DNA from: Sphingobium sp.
Lineage (GTDB): Bacteria > Pseudomonadota > Alphaproteobacteria > Sphingomonadales > Sphingomonadaceae
DNA: 64,000 nucleotides
Assembly: GCA_017745115.1 (NCBI GenBank)
Contig: JAGIAA010000002.1
Location: 1 to 64,000, forward strand
Direction of reading: 5' to 3'
Shown here piece by piece: positions 27,624-37,166 of this stretch (position 1 is its first letter; each line of letters begins with the position of its first letter). The notes below the pieces were generated by a model, which saw nothing but the letters and a program-made list of their open reading frames with translations, did no database searches and had not been told where the DNA came from. The translations under genes and the position numbers were made by a program.

Positions 27624-27762
27624 GTAGGACTCCGGCAACGTTCGGCGGCACCCCTGCCTTTCACCCTGTTAGGCCCGCGCCGCTTGACGGCACATGAACC
27701 GCCCGGCAGGCTCGCTTCGAAAGCCGGCCCAGCGAGACGGTTGGGGCCGGCGAAGGAAAGCG

Positions 27763-28980
27763 ATGCTGGACGTGCTGGTGGTTGGCGGTGGGCCGACCGG
27801 ATTCCTGACGGCGCTGGGCCTCGCGCGGGCGGGCCTCAAGGTACGGCTGGTCGAGGCCGAGGCCGGCATCAACGATTCGCCTCGCGCCTGCGTCTATCAC
27901 TGGTCGGTGCTCGACGGGCTGGAAGGCCTGGGCGTGCGCACCGAGGCCGAGCAGATCGGCTTCACCAAGCAGGATTATTGCTGGCTGGTTCGCGAGACGG
28001 GCGAGCAGATCGCCTATGACCTCTCGGTACTCGCGGCGCACACCGCCTTCCCGCACAATATCCATCTGGGGCAGGATCGCCTCGCCGACATCGCGCGGCG
28101 GCGGCTGGCGGCAATGGGCAATGCGACGGTGAGCTTCGGCACGAGGCTGGCAGGTCTGTCGCAGGACGGCGATGGCGTCACCGCGCAGCTCGACGGCCCC
28201 GATGGCCGCGAGGAGGTCCGTGCACGCTGGCTGGTCGGGGCGGATGGCGCGTCGAGCAGCGTGCGCAAGACGCTGGGGCTCGACTTTCCCGGCATGACCT
28301 GGGGCGAGCGCTTCGTCGCGACCAATGTCTGGCACGATTTCGAGGCGGCAGGCTACGCGCTCTCGACCATGGTGATCGACGCGCGGCACGGCGCCGTGAT
28401 TGTCAAGATCGACACCGGGGGCCTGTGGCGCTGCACCTATATGGAGGATGGCGCGCTGCCCGAAGCCGGCATGATGGACCGGCTGCCAGCCGCCTATGAA
28501 GCGCTGCTGACCGGCGACAAGACATACCGGCTGGAGCGCGCCGCACCCTACAAGATGCACCAGCGCTGCGCCGAACGCCTGCGGGTTGGGCGCGTGCTGC
28601 TCGCGGGCGATGCGGCGCATGTCACCAATCCGACCGGTGGCTATGGACTGACGACCGGGCTGTTCGATTGTTTCGCGCTGTATCCCGCCCTCGCCGCGGT
28701 CATGCTCGACGGGGCGGACGAGGGGTTGCTCGACCGCTATGCCAGCGAGCGCAAGCGCATCTTCCTCGAGCGCACCTCTCCGCAGGCGAGCGCGAACAAG
28801 CGGCTCGTCTTCCACGCCAATGGCGGCGGCGCGGAGCTGGAAGCGGGGCTGGAGGGATTGCGGCGCATGGTGCGCGATCCGGATTACCGGCTGCAGCGGC
28901 TGATGTTCGTGAAGTCGCTGGAGACGCCGATCGTGCCCGAGGCCGTCACACCATCGAAAGCTGGCATCTCTATCGCATGA
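27763..28980 (+). CDS. FAD-dependent monooxygenase (PHBH fold), paralogue 1
   Basis: A 405-residue aromatic-type flavoprotein hydroxylase. Motifs: GGGPTGFLTALGLARAG (GxGxxG FAD-binding), LVGADGASSSVRKTLG (the DG motif), and [20 protein letters not shown] (GD motif binding FAD ribityl). Such enzymes hydroxylate phenolic substrates using NAD(P)H and O2. The start at 27763 follows GGAAAG. It is paralogous to the gene at 29826-31013 (shared [19 protein letters not shown], YAxER pattern), in opposite orientation with an alpha/beta hydrolase gene between. The 3' end is followed by a hairpin. Confidence 0.87.
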   Translation: MLDVLVVGGGPTGFLTALGLARAGLKVRLVEAEAGINDSPRACVYHWSVLDGLEGLGVRTEAEQIGFTKQDYCWLVRETGEQIAYDLSVLAAHTAFPHNIHLGQDRLADIARRRLAAMGNATVSFGTRLAGLSQDGDGVTAQLDGPDGREEVRARWLVGADGASSSVRKTLGLDFPGMTWGERFVATNVWHDFEAAGYALSTMVIDARHGAVIVKIDTGGLWRCTYMEDGALPEAGMMDRLPAAYEALLTGDKTYRLERAAPYKMHQRCAERLRVGRVLLAGDAAHVTNPTGGYGLTTGLFDCFALYPALAAVMLDGADEGLLDRYASERKRIFLERTSPQASANKRLVFHANGGGAELEAGLEGLRRMVRDPDYRLQRLMFVKSLETPIVPEAVTPSKAGISIA

Positions 28981-28981
28981 G

Positions 28982-29001
28982 ACCCCAGCTTTCGCTGGGG
29001 T
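28982..29001. repeat. Palindromic hairpin between convergent genes
   Basis: ACCCCAGC-TTTC-GCTGGGGT, perfect 8-bp stem, starting 2 nt after the stop of the FAD monooxygenase and 13 nt before the stop of the convergent hydrolase gene. It may act as a bidirectional 3' end; there is no clear T run. Confidence 0.6.
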
Positions 29002-29013
29002 GACGGATCGGGA

Positions 29014-29814
29014 TCAAGAGCGCAGGAAGTCCAGCGCCGCCTGGCGCGCGGCCGGGAATTCATCGAGCAACAAATGGCTGCCACCGGGGATGACGACGCT
29101 CCGCGCGTGCGGGATGCGGGCGAGCCATTCGCCGAGCAGCGGCAGCGGCAGCATCCGGTCCGCTTCGCCCCAGACGAGCAGCGTCGGCACCGTGAGCGCC
29201 GCGAGATCGGCGAGCAACGTCGCATAGGTGGCCTCCGGATCCGCGCGCACACGGGATGACGCCGTCGCCTCGCGCATGCGCAGGGCCATCCACTCAGGGC
29301 CGGGATGCGCGGGCCAGAAGGGCTCGATCCAGTCCGCATCCGCCGCGAAGATCAGGCGATGCTCTTCCGGCGGGATCGATGCGAAATCGGGCATTGGGGC
29401 ATCTGGATGGCGCAGGCCGCCGGGCGAGACGAGCACCAGCTTCACGATCTGCGAGGGGTTGCGCGCGGCATAAGTGGACGCGAAATGGCCGCCCATCGAC
29501 GCGCCGACCAGCCGGAATCGATCCAGGCCGATGGCCGCGAAAAAGCTGCGATAATGGGCCATGTAATCGTCGACCGACCCGAAATCCGCGTCGTCGCTTT
29601 CGCCGAAATTGGGATGATGCGGCAGGATCATGCGAAAGTCCGCCGCCCAGTCGCGCGCCCACTCGAAGCCGTGAAACGTGCCGCCGCCGTGGAAATAGAC
29701 GCAAGGATCGGCCCCAGGATTTTCGGCACCGATCTCCCACCAGACATGGCGGATGCCGTTCACCTGCGTCTCGTGGCGCGTGAAGCCCTCGGTGCTGTAA
29801 GGCAGTTCGGACAC
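29014..29814 (-). CDS. Alpha/beta hydrolase
   Basis: A 266-residue serine hydrolase. Oxyanion region [13 protein letters not shown], nucleophile elbow [12 protein letters not shown] (Ser), late acid in [10 protein letters not shown], and His in [11 protein letters not shown]. The sequence resembles meta-cleavage product hydrolases and esterases. It is 11 nt after the FAD monooxygenase at 29826 in the same orientation, so the pair probably forms an operon. The substrate is not readable; the setting suggests an aromatic or lactone intermediate. Confidence 0.87.
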   Translation of the reverse strand: MSELPYSTEGFTRHETQVNGIRHVWWEIGAENPGADPCVYFHGGGTFHGFEWARDWAADFRMILPHHPNFGESDDADFGSVDDYMAHYRSFFAAIGLDRFRLVGASMGGHFASTYAARNPSQIVKLVLVSPGGLRHPDAPMPDFASIPPEEHRLIFAADADWIEPFWPAHPGPEWMALRMREATASSRVRADPEATYATLLADLAALTVPTLLVWGEADRMLPLPLLGEWLARIPHARSVVIPGGSHLLLDEFPAARQAALDFLRS

Positions 29815-29825
29815 TCGGATCTCCT

Positions 29826-31013
29826 TCAGACCGGCATGGGGGCGCCGAGGATCATGGCGCTGAGCGTGGTCGCCGCGCCGGCATCGTGCTCGCGTTCGGC
29901 GTTGGCCATGGCTTGCGCCTTGTCGGCGGCCTGCCGCGCGGGATCCGTCTCGGACAGCATACGCTTGAAGTTGCTGGCGAGCGGCGAGGTCACTTCGAGG
30001 AAGACGCGGCGGCGCTCCTGGGCGTAGAAATCGAGCACGCTCTCGTCGGCTTCTCCCAGCATCACCGCGCCCAGCGCCGTAATCAGCGCGTCGGCATCGA
30101 TGACGCCGGTGGTGAGTCCCAGACCGCCGCAGGGATTGCAGGCATGGGCGGCATCGCCCGCAAGCAGTACGCGCCCGGCGCGGAAGCTCGCCGCGCAGCG
30201 CTCATGCACGCTGTAGGGCGAGAAATTGTCGATGCGGTAGGATGCCCCCGGCGGCAGGATGCGGGCGAAGCGCTCCGGCAGGCGCTCCAGGATCGCGGCT
30301 TCGTCGAGGCTGGCGTCTTCGCCATAAGTGACGCGCCAGAGATTATCGCGGCTGAGCTTGGCGATCACCGCCCAGTCGACCGGATCGACGATCATGTTCG
30401 CGTCCGCATAGCCGTGAGGCGCGAAATCATATTCAATGTTGGTCGCGACGAAGCGGTCCGGCCAGGTGTGGCCTTCGAACTCAAGACCGAGCAAACGCCG
30501 TACCGTACTGCGCGCGCCGTCCGATCCGATGACCCAGTCGGCGCGGAACTCGGTCGGGCCTGCCGCCGTGTCGACGCTGAGCCGCACGCCGTCGTCGCTT
30601 TGCTCCAGGCCGGTCAGGCGATGATTGAAGCGCACCCGCGCATTGGGCAGGCGCAGCAGGTGCGCCATGACCAGCTCGGCGAGCAGATGCTGCCCGAAAT
30701 GGAGATTGTGCGTGATCCGCTGGCCGGGCTCGGGATTGTCGCGCATGTCGGTGCGGATGACTTCGCCGGTCGCGGGCCAGTGCATCGCGAAACCGGAGTT
30801 GCGGTAGCCGATGGCGTCGGCTTCCTCGAGCAGGCCGAGCTTGTCGAGGATCGCCAGCGTCGTGTGGAAATAGACGGCTGCGCGCGGCGACCGCACGATC
30901 GCCGGCTCGCTGTCGATGACGGTGACGTCGAGGCCCTTCTGCGCCAAACCCAGTGCCGCCAGGAAACCGACCGGCCCGGCACCCACGACCACCACGCTCT
31001 GCTGCGCGCCCAA
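29826..31013 (-). CDS. FAD-dependent monooxygenase (PHBH fold), paralogue 2
   Basis: A 395-residue flavoprotein hydroxylase: [20 protein letters not shown] at the N-terminus, [16 protein letters not shown] as DG motif, and [20 protein letters not shown] as GD motif. It aligns along its length with the protein at 27763. It precedes the alpha/beta hydrolase in an operon. Two related hydroxylases plus a hydrolase suggest sequential oxygenation and ring cleavage or ester cleavage, but no extradiol dioxygenase lies nearby. Confidence 0.87.
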   Translation of the reverse strand: MGAQQSVVVVGAGPVGFLAALGLAQKGLDVTVIDSEPAIVRSPRAAVYFHTTLAILDKLGLLEEADAIGYRNSGFAMHWPATGEVIRTDMRDNPEPGQRITHNLHFGQHLLAELVMAHLLRLPNARVRFNHRLTGLEQSDDGVRLSVDTAAGPTEFRADWVIGSDGARSTVRRLLGLEFEGHTWPDRFVATNIEYDFAPHGYADANMIVDPVDWAVIAKLSRDNLWRVTYGEDASLDEAAILERLPERFARILPPGASYRIDNFSPYSVHERCAASFRAGRVLLAGDAAHACNPCGGLGLTTGVIDADALITALGAVMLGEADESVLDFYAQERRRVFLEVTSPLASNFKRMLSETDPARQAADKAQAMANAEREHDAGAATTLSAMILGAPMPV

Positions 31014-31245
31014 TCACCCTCTCCCGCCGGTGCATCCGGCTCTTGCCTTCGGGATAGTTAGGACTGCTGCGAAAGGGAAGACGGTCGTGCAGATTGACGC
31101 TTCCCAAGGCTTGTGAGAGTTTACGCCATCGTTCACCGCGCCTCGTGGTGAGCCGCTGGGTACCGCCCTGCGGTCGATGAACCCTCCCGGTCCTGTGCCC
31201 GGAGGGATCATTGTCCGTGGGGCGCTTTCATATTGGAGGCAACCC

Positions 31246-32052
31246 GTGGCCGAAATCTTCGAACATCATGGCGAGCTGAGCCTCGCGCATTTCCGCGAGC
31301 ATGGCTGGATGCGTGTGCCGCAAGCCTTTGGCGCCGAGGCAGCGGCGGCGATGCGCGATGCGGTCTGGGCCGTGCTGGCCGAAACCGGCATCGAGCGCGA
31401 CCGGCCCGAGACCTGGACCGTCGAGCGGCCCGCCCATTTGCAGCGGCTGAAGGCCGACCCCGTCTTCCAGGCTGTCGGCAGCCGGACGTTGCTGGCTGCC
31501 ATCGACGCCGTGCTCGAGGGCCGCGCCTACGATGTACCCAAGAACTGGGGCGGCTTTTTCATCGCGTTCCCGACCGAGACGCGGTGGGCGATCCCGGCCA
31601 GCGGCTGGCATATCGATGCCAATTATGTGAGCCCGCTCTGGCCGGCGGGCGGCGTCAAGACGTTCGCGCTGCTCGACGACGTGGCGCTAAGGGGCGGCGG
31701 CACGCTCATGGTCAGCGGCTCACACCGCCTGGTTCACCGCTGGTTCGCCAAAAACCCGCCATTGCCCGGCGTCCGCAGCGTCGACATGCGCAAGCGCCTC
31801 CTGTCCCATCCCTATATTGGCGCCCTGCATGAAGCAGGCGATCGGGACGCGCGCATCGCGCGCTTCATGGATCGTGAGGAGGAGCACGATGGTGTTGCGC
31901 TGCGGGTCGTCGAAACGACGGGCGCGGCAGGCGACGTGATCCTCGCCCATCCGCTGCTCATGCATGTCGCAGCGCCGAATAATACCGCCAGGCCGCGCTT
32001 CCTGCTGAGCGGCGGCGTTACGCTCGACGACTGGGGATGGGGGGCGCTGTAG
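31246..32052 (+). CDS. Phytanoyl-CoA dioxygenase-like Fe(II)/2-oxoglutarate oxygenase
   Basis: A 268-residue double-stranded beta-helix oxygenase. HxD motif in GWHIDANYV (His122, Asp124) and the distal His in HPLLMHVAAPNN followed by the 2-oxoglutarate-binding Arg in RPRFLL. I start at the GTG at 31246 because GGAGG lies 7 nt before it; an in-frame ATG at 31177 would extend the protein through a GC-rich leader that has no family character. The substrate is unknown. It diverges from the monooxygenase operon, so the 232-bp region between may hold shared regulation. Confidence 0.82.
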   Translation: MAEIFEHHGELSLAHFREHGWMRVPQAFGAEAAAAMRDAVWAVLAETGIERDRPETWTVERPAHLQRLKADPVFQAVGSRTLLAAIDAVLEGRAYDVPKNWGGFFIAFPTETRWAIPASGWHIDANYVSPLWPAGGVKTFALLDDVALRGGGTLMVSGSHRLVHRWFAKNPPLPGVRSVDMRKRLLSHPYIGALHEAGDRDARIARFMDREEEHDGVALRVVETTGAAGDVILAHPLLMHVAAPNNTARPRFLLSGGVTLDDWGWGAL

Positions 32053-32061
32053 CGGCGCGCC

Positions 32062-32859
32062 TCAGAACGGGATGATGCGGCGCTTCTCGCTGAACTTCAT
32101 GTAGCCGATATTGGCGCCGAGCCGAACGCCCACGCCGACGCGGATCGGGATCAGCACGACCTTGCCCCAGCGCAGATAGCTCGCATTGAAGCCGCCGACG
32201 AAATAGGCCGCGCCCTCGCCCGCCGGATAGCGGTGGTAGAGATCCTGGCTGTCGTAGAGATTGTAGACGAGCACGAAGGTCTTGCCGGCATTGCCGCCGA
32301 GATCGAAACCGAGCGACGGGCCCGTCCAGTAGACGTCACGCTGGCCTTCGACCTTGTGACACATGGTGCCGGAGCCGTAGCGCAGGCCAACCCCGATCGC
32401 GGCCGAGGCTTCCCGTCCGGAGATGTAGGCGACGGGCTCGCCCTGCTCCTTGAGCGTCTTCTCGATGATGTCGGCGAGGCCCTTGGCGCCCTTGCCGAAC
32501 ACGCCCTCGGCGGCGCCGATGAGATCGTCCTGCTTGTAGGTCGCGCCATTGGGCTGCGGGGTCCCTGTACCCGTGCAGAGCGCGGTCGTACTCGTCGTCA
32601 CCGGCGCGGCCGGTGCAGGCGCTGTGGCCGGGGCGGCGGGCGGCGGAGGCGGCGCGACGTCAGTCGGTGCAGCGGGTGGCGTGCCGGGCGTGGCGTTGGT
32701 GCTGGCCGGAGCGCCAGGCACCAGATCGGCATCGATTGCCGTGTTGGGATCGACCGTCCGCACCTGCGCGCTCGCGGGCGCGAGCATGAGCCCTGCCGCA
32801 GCCGCCGCGAGTGCGACGTGCCTCAATATCCCCTGATGCGGCCCTGGACCCTTCAGCAT
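32062..32859 (-). CDS. DUF1134 secreted protein with Pro/Ala-rich linker
   Basis: A 265-residue exported protein. Signal peptide (LAAAAAGLMLAPASA), then a low-complexity Pro/Ala/Thr linker (residues about 45-95), then the DUF1134 domain: DDLIGAAEGVFGKGAKGLAD, GEPVAYISGREASAA and YWTGPSLGFDLGGNAGKTFV. DUF1134 proteins are widespread in alphaproteobacteria; their function is unknown, and the fold is thought to resemble lipid-binding SYLF domains. The ATG at 32859 follows GGAGACG. Confidence 0.85.
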   Translation of the reverse strand: MLKGPGPHQGILRHVALAAAAAGLMLAPASAQVRTVDPNTAIDADLVPGAPASTNATPGTPPAAPTDVAPPPPPAAPATAPAPAAPVTTSTTALCTGTGTPQPNGATYKQDDLIGAAEGVFGKGAKGLADIIEKTLKEQGEPVAYISGREASAAIGVGLRYGSGTMCHKVEGQRDVYWTGPSLGFDLGGNAGKTFVLVYNLYDSQDLYHRYPAGEGAAYFVGGFNASYLRWGKVVLIPIRVGVGVRLGANIGYMKFSEKRRIIPF

Positions 32860-33007
32860 CGTCCCGTCTCCGATAGCGCAATTTGCCCGCAAACCCGTCG
32901 CGCACGGCGTCGGTCTATTGGGCGGCGACGATGCGGGTTCCAAGCTGAAACGACAATGAACGAACGGCGAACCGAATCGAATATGCGTCGGGACGAGTCC
33001 GCCCGAC

Positions 33008-33742
33008 TCACTTTGCCGGTGGGGACAGATCGTTGAGCGCGTTGATCGCGGCATGAACGCGCGCCTCTGCCTCGGCGCGCGGCAAACCCGGCGGGACCGG
33101 TTCGCCGACCCGGTAGGTGATGGTGCCCGCACGCTTGATGAAACTATTGCGCGGCGAGACCTTTCCGCTGTTCACGGCAATGGGGACGACAGGCACACCG
33201 AGCACCATGTACAAGCCCGCAAAGCCCGCCTTGAGCGCCGGCGCCTGGCCGTGCGGCACGCGCGTCCCTTCCGGGAAGAATATGACGGCCCGGCCTTTCG
33301 CCATCGCCTCGAGCGCCTGGGCTCGGATGGCCCGCAACGCGCTGGCGCCGGCCTTGCGATCGACGGCGATCAGCCCGTAGCGCGCGGCTACCCAGCCCCA
33401 GATCGGGATCTGGATCAGCTCGCGCTTGGCCGCGACGATGGGCCGATTAAATAGGCAGATCGTGTCCAGAGTCTCGAACATGGATTCATGCTTGATGACG
33501 ATAAATTGCGCGTTCTGGGGCAGTTCGCCTTCCACCACCACCCGCTGGCCCAGCACCACATGGGCGAGCAGCCGATGCAGTCTCGCCCAAAGCTCGCCTA
33601 CCGCCCCGATGGCGCGCGAACCGAACAGGCAGGCAATCACCGCCGCGGCCAGCAGCGGGATCGTCAGTCCATAAAAGAGCAGCATGAACAGCAGCGAACG
33701 GACAACCGTCACGGCCCGCGAAAACGGCGCTTCCTTGTCCAT
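33008..33742 (-). CDS. PlsC-like 1-acylglycerol-3-phosphate acyltransferase
   Basis: A 244-residue membrane-bound acyltransferase with an N-terminal helix (LLFMLLFYGLTIPLLAAAVI). Motif 1 reads KHESMFETLD: the usual HX4D is HX4E (His85, Glu90), as seen in some alphaproteobacterial relatives. Motif III is FFPEGTRVPHG (glycerol phosphate binding) and motif IV is GVPVVPIAVNSG. It makes phosphatidic acid or a related lipid. The start is 4 nt after the DUF218 gene's stop, last in the ftsE-ftsX-DUF218 operon. Confidence 0.87.
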   Translation of the reverse strand: MDKEAPFSRAVTVVRSLLFMLLFYGLTIPLLAAAVIACLFGSRAIGAVGELWARLHRLLAHVVLGQRVVVEGELPQNAQFIVIKHESMFETLDTICLFNRPIVAAKRELIQIPIWGWVAARYGLIAVDRKAGASALRAIRAQALEAMAKGRAVIFFPEGTRVPHGQAPALKAGFAGLYMVLGVPVVPIAVNSGKVSPRNSFIKRAGTITYRVGEPVPPGLPRAEAEARVHAAINALNDLSPPAK

Positions 33743-33746
33743 GGCA

Positions 33747-34277
33747 CTATATTCCGAACAGCCGCGCCGCACGCCGCAGGAGATATTTGTTATATTCCCG
33801 AAGCAGAACGAGGAGCGACGGCTGGCTCACGACCGCGTCCGTCACGATCGAGACGGGTTCGCGCAGCTGCTGAGCCAGTTCGTAGCGGGCACGGCGCATA
33901 TGCCAATCGGCCGTGATTAGCCGCAACGAGGCATAATGGCGCCGCTCGAGCCAGTCATTGGTCTCGACCGCGTTGGAGCGCGTGTCGACCGCCTCACGGC
34001 CCAGCGTCACGCGCTTCATGACGTCCTTGGGCACCTTGTAGGCGTGAGCGAACTCGGCCGGCTTGACGTCCCGGTCGACACCCGAGACGAGCAGTTCCTC
34101 GCCCATGTGGTTCCGCAGCAAGGCCAGGCCGCGCTCGATGCGACCCTTCGATCCGGTCAGCACGACGATGCCGTCCGTAGCGATCTTCTCCGAAGCGGGC
34201 TGCGGCAGGAACAGCGCGAACCAGAGGAAGCCGAACAGCCAGGCCAGCAGGATGACGCCGAAGAAGCGCGAGATCAT
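33747..34277 (-). CDS. YdcF/ElyC-like DUF218 membrane protein
   Basis: A 176-residue protein with one N-terminal membrane helix (FFGVILLAWLFGFLWFALFL) and a DUF218 domain: DGIVVLTGSKGRIERGLALL, LLVSGVDRDV, and a closing helix with SNAVETNDWLE and LRLITADWHMRRARYEL. DUF218 proteins are linked to envelope and peptidoglycan maintenance (SanA, ElyC), exact reaction unclear. The ATG at 34277 overlaps the ftsX stop by 4 nt; a longer overlapping frame upstream to 34859 is a shadow of ftsX. Confidence 0.85.
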   Translation of the reverse strand: MISRFFGVILLAWLFGFLWFALFLPQPASEKIATDGIVVLTGSKGRIERGLALLRNHMGEELLVSGVDRDVKPAEFAHAYKVPKDVMKRVTLGREAVDTRSNAVETNDWLERRHYASLRLITADWHMRRARYELAQQLREPVSIVTDAVVSQPSLLVLLREYNKYLLRRAARLFGI

Positions 34278-35179
34278 AGCGAGCGCTCCAGCGCGCGGTG
34301 GAGCGTCACCCGGGCGGCGAGCCAGGCCATGGCGACGCCGATCACGGGCAGTACGATCAGCAGCATCCAGGCGCTGCCGGGCAATATTGCGCTCCGCACC
34401 AGATCGGACGTCACGGCATGCAGCGCCTGGCCGAGCAGTGCGGTGACGACGAGCGCAATGCCCGCCCCGATCGCCGTGCCGAACGCGGCATCCAGCACCA
34501 TGCGCCGCTGGAAGAGGCTCACCACCTGCGTGTCCGTGGCGCCGAGCAAATGCATGATGTCGATCGTCGCGCGATGCGTGGCATGGGCGCCGCGCGCCGC
34601 GAGCACGACGACCGCGCCGGTCGCCGCAGCCATGAGAGCGACAAGGCCAAAGGCGAGATAGCCGATCGCACCGACCAGCCGGGCGAGCGGAGCCAGATAG
34701 TAAGCATGCGGCTCGACGCGGGCCGACTTGCTTACGGCCTTCACCGCCCGGCCGAGCGCGGCGACGCGGGCCTCCCGCTCGCCGCGCGGCGCGTCGAGAT
34801 CGGCGTCGATCAGCGCAGGAATGGGAATGTCGCTGATCTTGAGGTCGGCACCGAGCCATGGCTCGAGCTGCGCGGCAAGATCGTCCGGCGGCACGATGGA
34901 GACCTTGGCGACACCCTCGGTCGCGCCGAGCAGCGTCACGATCCGCCGCACGGCGCGATCGCGGATTTCGGCATCGGCTTCGGCGACCTGTACCGTGATC
35001 CGGTCCGAGACCTGGGCGCTCAGCGACCGGGCGGCAGCATCGAGTGACAGGCCTGTCGCGCTCGCGAGCACCGTGAGGAACATCATGATGGCGATGACCC
35101 AGGGCATGGGCCCGGTCAGCCGCCCTTTGGGCAGGAGCGGACCGGGCGGCGCCAGCCGGTTGTCGGCGGTCCTGCTCAT
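34274..35179 (-). CDS. ftsX: FtsX cell division permease-like protein
   Basis: A 301-residue membrane protein with four helices: about 25-45 (PMPWVIAIMMFLTVLASATG), and three in the C-terminal half including LVGAIGYLAFGLVALMAAAT. Between the first two is the extracytoplasmic domain (ITVQVAEADAEIR...). The FtsX-type motif THRATIDIMHLLGATDTQV is present. With FtsE it controls peptidoglycan hydrolases during division. Its start overlaps ftsE by 4 nt; the order ftsE-ftsX is standard. Confidence 0.9.
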   Translation of the reverse strand: MSRTADNRLAPPGPLLPKGRLTGPMPWVIAIMMFLTVLASATGLSLDAAARSLSAQVSDRITVQVAEADAEIRDRAVRRIVTLLGATEGVAKVSIVPPDDLAAQLEPWLGADLKISDIPIPALIDADLDAPRGEREARVAALGRAVKAVSKSARVEPHAYYLAPLARLVGAIGYLAFGLVALMAAATGAVVVLAARGAHATHRATIDIMHLLGATDTQVVSLFQRRMVLDAAFGTAIGAGIALVVTALLGQALHAVTSDLVRSAILPGSAWMLLIVLPVIGVAMAWLAARVTLHRALERSL

Positions 35180-35895
35180 GCGCGCGCGCTCATGCCTGGC
35201 GCGCGCGGCGTACCACGCGCGGGGCTGTTGGGATCGGCCAGCCGGCCGCGCTCGAGACGCATCATCTGCGCATTGCCGACCTTGAAGATCAGTTCATAGT
35301 CATGGGTAGCGACGACGATGGTGGTGCCGAGCTTGTTCAGGGCCTCGAACAGGGTGATGAGGCGGCTTGCCATTTCAGTGTCGACATTGCCCGTGGGCTC
35401 ATCCGCAACCAGCAACTCCGGCCGGCCGATGACGGCGCGGGCGATGGCGACGCGCTGCTGCTCGCCGCCGGAAAGGGTCGCGGGCAAGGCATGGGCGCGG
35501 TGCGTGAGGCTCACCCAGTGCAGCATCTCCTCGACCGGGATGCGCAACTGCTCCTCAGGCACACCGGCAAGCCGCAGCGGCAGCGCGATGTTGTCGAAGG
35601 CAGACAGGTGCGGAAGCAGCCGGAAATCCTGAAACACGACGCCGATGCGGCGGCGGAAATCGGGAAGGCGCGTGCGCGGCAGAGTCACCACGTCGGTGTC
35701 GAACAGGCGAATCGCGCCGCGGCTTGGGCGCTGGGCCAGATAAAGCAGCTTCAGAAGCGAGGTCTTGCCCGCACCGGAGGGGCCGGTGAGGAAATAGAAG
35801 GAGCCTTCCGACAGGCTGAAGCTCAGGTCGGACAGCGTCTCCGGCCCAGGTCCATAGCGCAGGCCGACATTCTCAAACTGGACGATTGTCGTCAT
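35176..35895 (-). CDS. ftsE: FtsE cell division ATP-binding protein
   Basis: A 239-residue ABC ATPase: Walker A GPSGAGKTSL, Q-loop VVFQDFRLLPHLSAFDN, signature LSGGEQQRVAIARAV, Walker B LLVADEPTGNVD and H-loop VVATHDYEL. The strong Ftse-type VENVGLRYG start (here QFENVGLRYG) and the immediately following ftsX (4-nt overlap) fix the identity. Works at the septum with FtsX. First gene of the four-gene operon; the promoter should lie between 35896 and 36084, a divergent region with the zinc-ribbon gene. Confidence 0.93.
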   Translation of the reverse strand: MTTIVQFENVGLRYGPGPETLSDLSFSLSEGSFYFLTGPSGAGKTSLLKLLYLAQRPSRGAIRLFDTDVVTLPRTRLPDFRRRIGVVFQDFRLLPHLSAFDNIALPLRLAGVPEEQLRIPVEEMLHWVSLTHRAHALPATLSGGEQQRVAIARAVIGRPELLVADEPTGNVDTEMASRLITLFEALNKLGTTIVVATHDYELIFKVGNAQMMRLERGRLADPNSPARGTPRAPGMSARA

Positions 35896-36084
35896 TGCCT
35901 GCTGATCGGCCCTTGCTTACCCCGCGGCGCGGCACTTCCGGCGCGCCTGCCCCTTATCGCAAGTCTTGCATGGCACAGCCTCCAAATGTGGGCAAGGCAA
36001 GGCTCCTCCAGCAAGCCCGCATCCTTTCCCCAATGGTCAATCGCTGGCTTGCTCTCGGCGGGAAAGCGGTGTTTATGAAGAGGA

Positions 36085-36963
36085 ATGATCCTGATCTGCC
36101 CTCAATGCGCCACACGTTACCTGGTGCCCGACACTGCGGTCGGACCGGCGGGGCGGCAGGTGCGTTGCGCATCGTGCAAGCACAGCTGGTTCCAGGAAGG
36201 CGTCGTCGTTGAACGGCCCGAGCCGCAACTTGCGGCAGCCATGGCGTCGTCGGTGGAAGAGCGGGTCGCGCAAAATCCATTGCCACCGCCACCGCCCGAG
36301 CTGCATAGCCCGCTCCGCGAATCCGCTGGGGAAACGCCGGCTGCGCCTGAGCCTGTTGTGGAGCGGGGCGCAGTTGCCGCCGAGGCGGCCATCCAGCCGC
36401 CGGCAGAGGAAGCGGACGATGAAGGCAGCGGCGCGATGGCGGCGCCTGCCGTCGCCGCGGCCGTCGAGGAGCCCATTGCTGACGAAGCCGGAGAGGTCTC
36501 CGAGCAGGACGCCGACGCGGCCGACTGGATGAATCAGCGGCCGCGCCGCAACAAGGCCAAGACATGGACGCTGATGGCGTTCCTCTACCTCCTGCTGGTC
36601 AGCGCGGCAGGCGGCGCGCTCTGGTATTTCGGCCCGCCGGGCTGGCTGATCAATCTCGGCCTGGCGCCGGTGCGCGGCGACATCGGGCTGCAGATCACCG
36701 AGATCAACCACAGCCACCGCAGGGTGCCCGGAGGCCAGCTGATCTTCACCTACACCGCCGTCATCGTGAACAAGAGCAGCGAGACCCTCGCCGTGCCGCC
36801 CGTCTTCGCGGAAGTGCGGGACGAGCGCCGCAAGCTCATCCGGTCCTGGAAGACCAGGGCCGACAAGGCGGAACTCGCCCCGGGCGAGACGGCGCGCATC
36901 TCCGAAACCCGCTTCGACATTCCCGCCGGCGGCGAAGGTTTCGATCTCCGTTTCGCGCCCTGA
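36085..36963 (+). CDS. Zinc-ribbon/DUF3426 protein
   Basis: A 292-residue protein. The N-terminus is an MJ0042-type zinc ribbon with four Cys in ICPQCATRYLVPD...RCASCKHSW. An acidic, Ala/Pro/Glu-rich linker follows, then one membrane helix (about 172-190, TLMAFLYLLLVSAAGGALWY) and a C-terminal extracytoplasmic DUF3426 domain (LQITEINHSHRRVPGG...FTYTAVIVNKSSE). This architecture is common in proteobacteria; function is unknown. Downstream is a hairpin (AGGGTG/CACCCT) and the tRNA-Leu gene. Confidence 0.87.
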   Translation: MILICPQCATRYLVPDTAVGPAGRQVRCASCKHSWFQEGVVVERPEPQLAAAMASSVEERVAQNPLPPPPPELHSPLRESAGETPAAPEPVVERGAVAAEAAIQPPAEEADDEGSGAMAAPAVAAAVEEPIADEAGEVSEQDADAADWMNQRPRRNKAKTWTLMAFLYLLLVSAAGGALWYFGPPGWLINLGLAPVRGDIGLQITEINHSHRRVPGGQLIFTYTAVIVNKSSETLAVPPVFAEVRDERRKLIRSWKTRADKAELAPGETARISETRFDIPAGGEGFDLRFAP

Positions 36964-36998
36964 AAGGCTGTCGACACCCAATTAAAAAAGGCGCCGCA

Positions 36999-37014
36999 AG
37001 GGTGGTTGCACCCT
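36999..37014 (+). terminator. Possible terminator hairpin after the zinc-ribbon gene
   Basis: AGGGTG-GTTG-CACCCT, perfect 6-bp stem, 36 nt after the stop codon; it is followed nearby by CCTTTT, so it may be a weak terminator. Confidence 0.4.
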
Positions 37015-37079
37015 GCCAAGCCTTTTGCTAGAGGCCGCCGCCTACCTGAGGGTCCGGCACGGTCCTTCACCCCTGATGT

Positions 37080-37166
37080 GCGGTCGTGGCGGAACTGGTA
37101 GACGCGCAACGTTGAGGTCGTTGTGGGCGAAAGCCCGTGGAAGTTCGAGTCTTCTCGACCGCACCA
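37080..37166 (+). tRNA. tRNA-Leu, anticodon GAG
   Basis: The acceptor stem pairs GCGGTCG (37080-37086) with CGACCGC (37156-37162); discriminator A and encoded CCA follow. The anticodon arm is CAACG-TTGAGGT-CGTTG, loop anticodon GAG, which reads CUC/CUU leucine codons. A long variable arm (GTGGGCGAAAGCCCG) is expected for a class II tRNA, as for Leu. The T arm is TTCGAGT. A weak hairpin (TCATG-AAAA-CATGA, 37175-37188) plus TTTT follows and may be its terminator. Confidence 0.95.
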
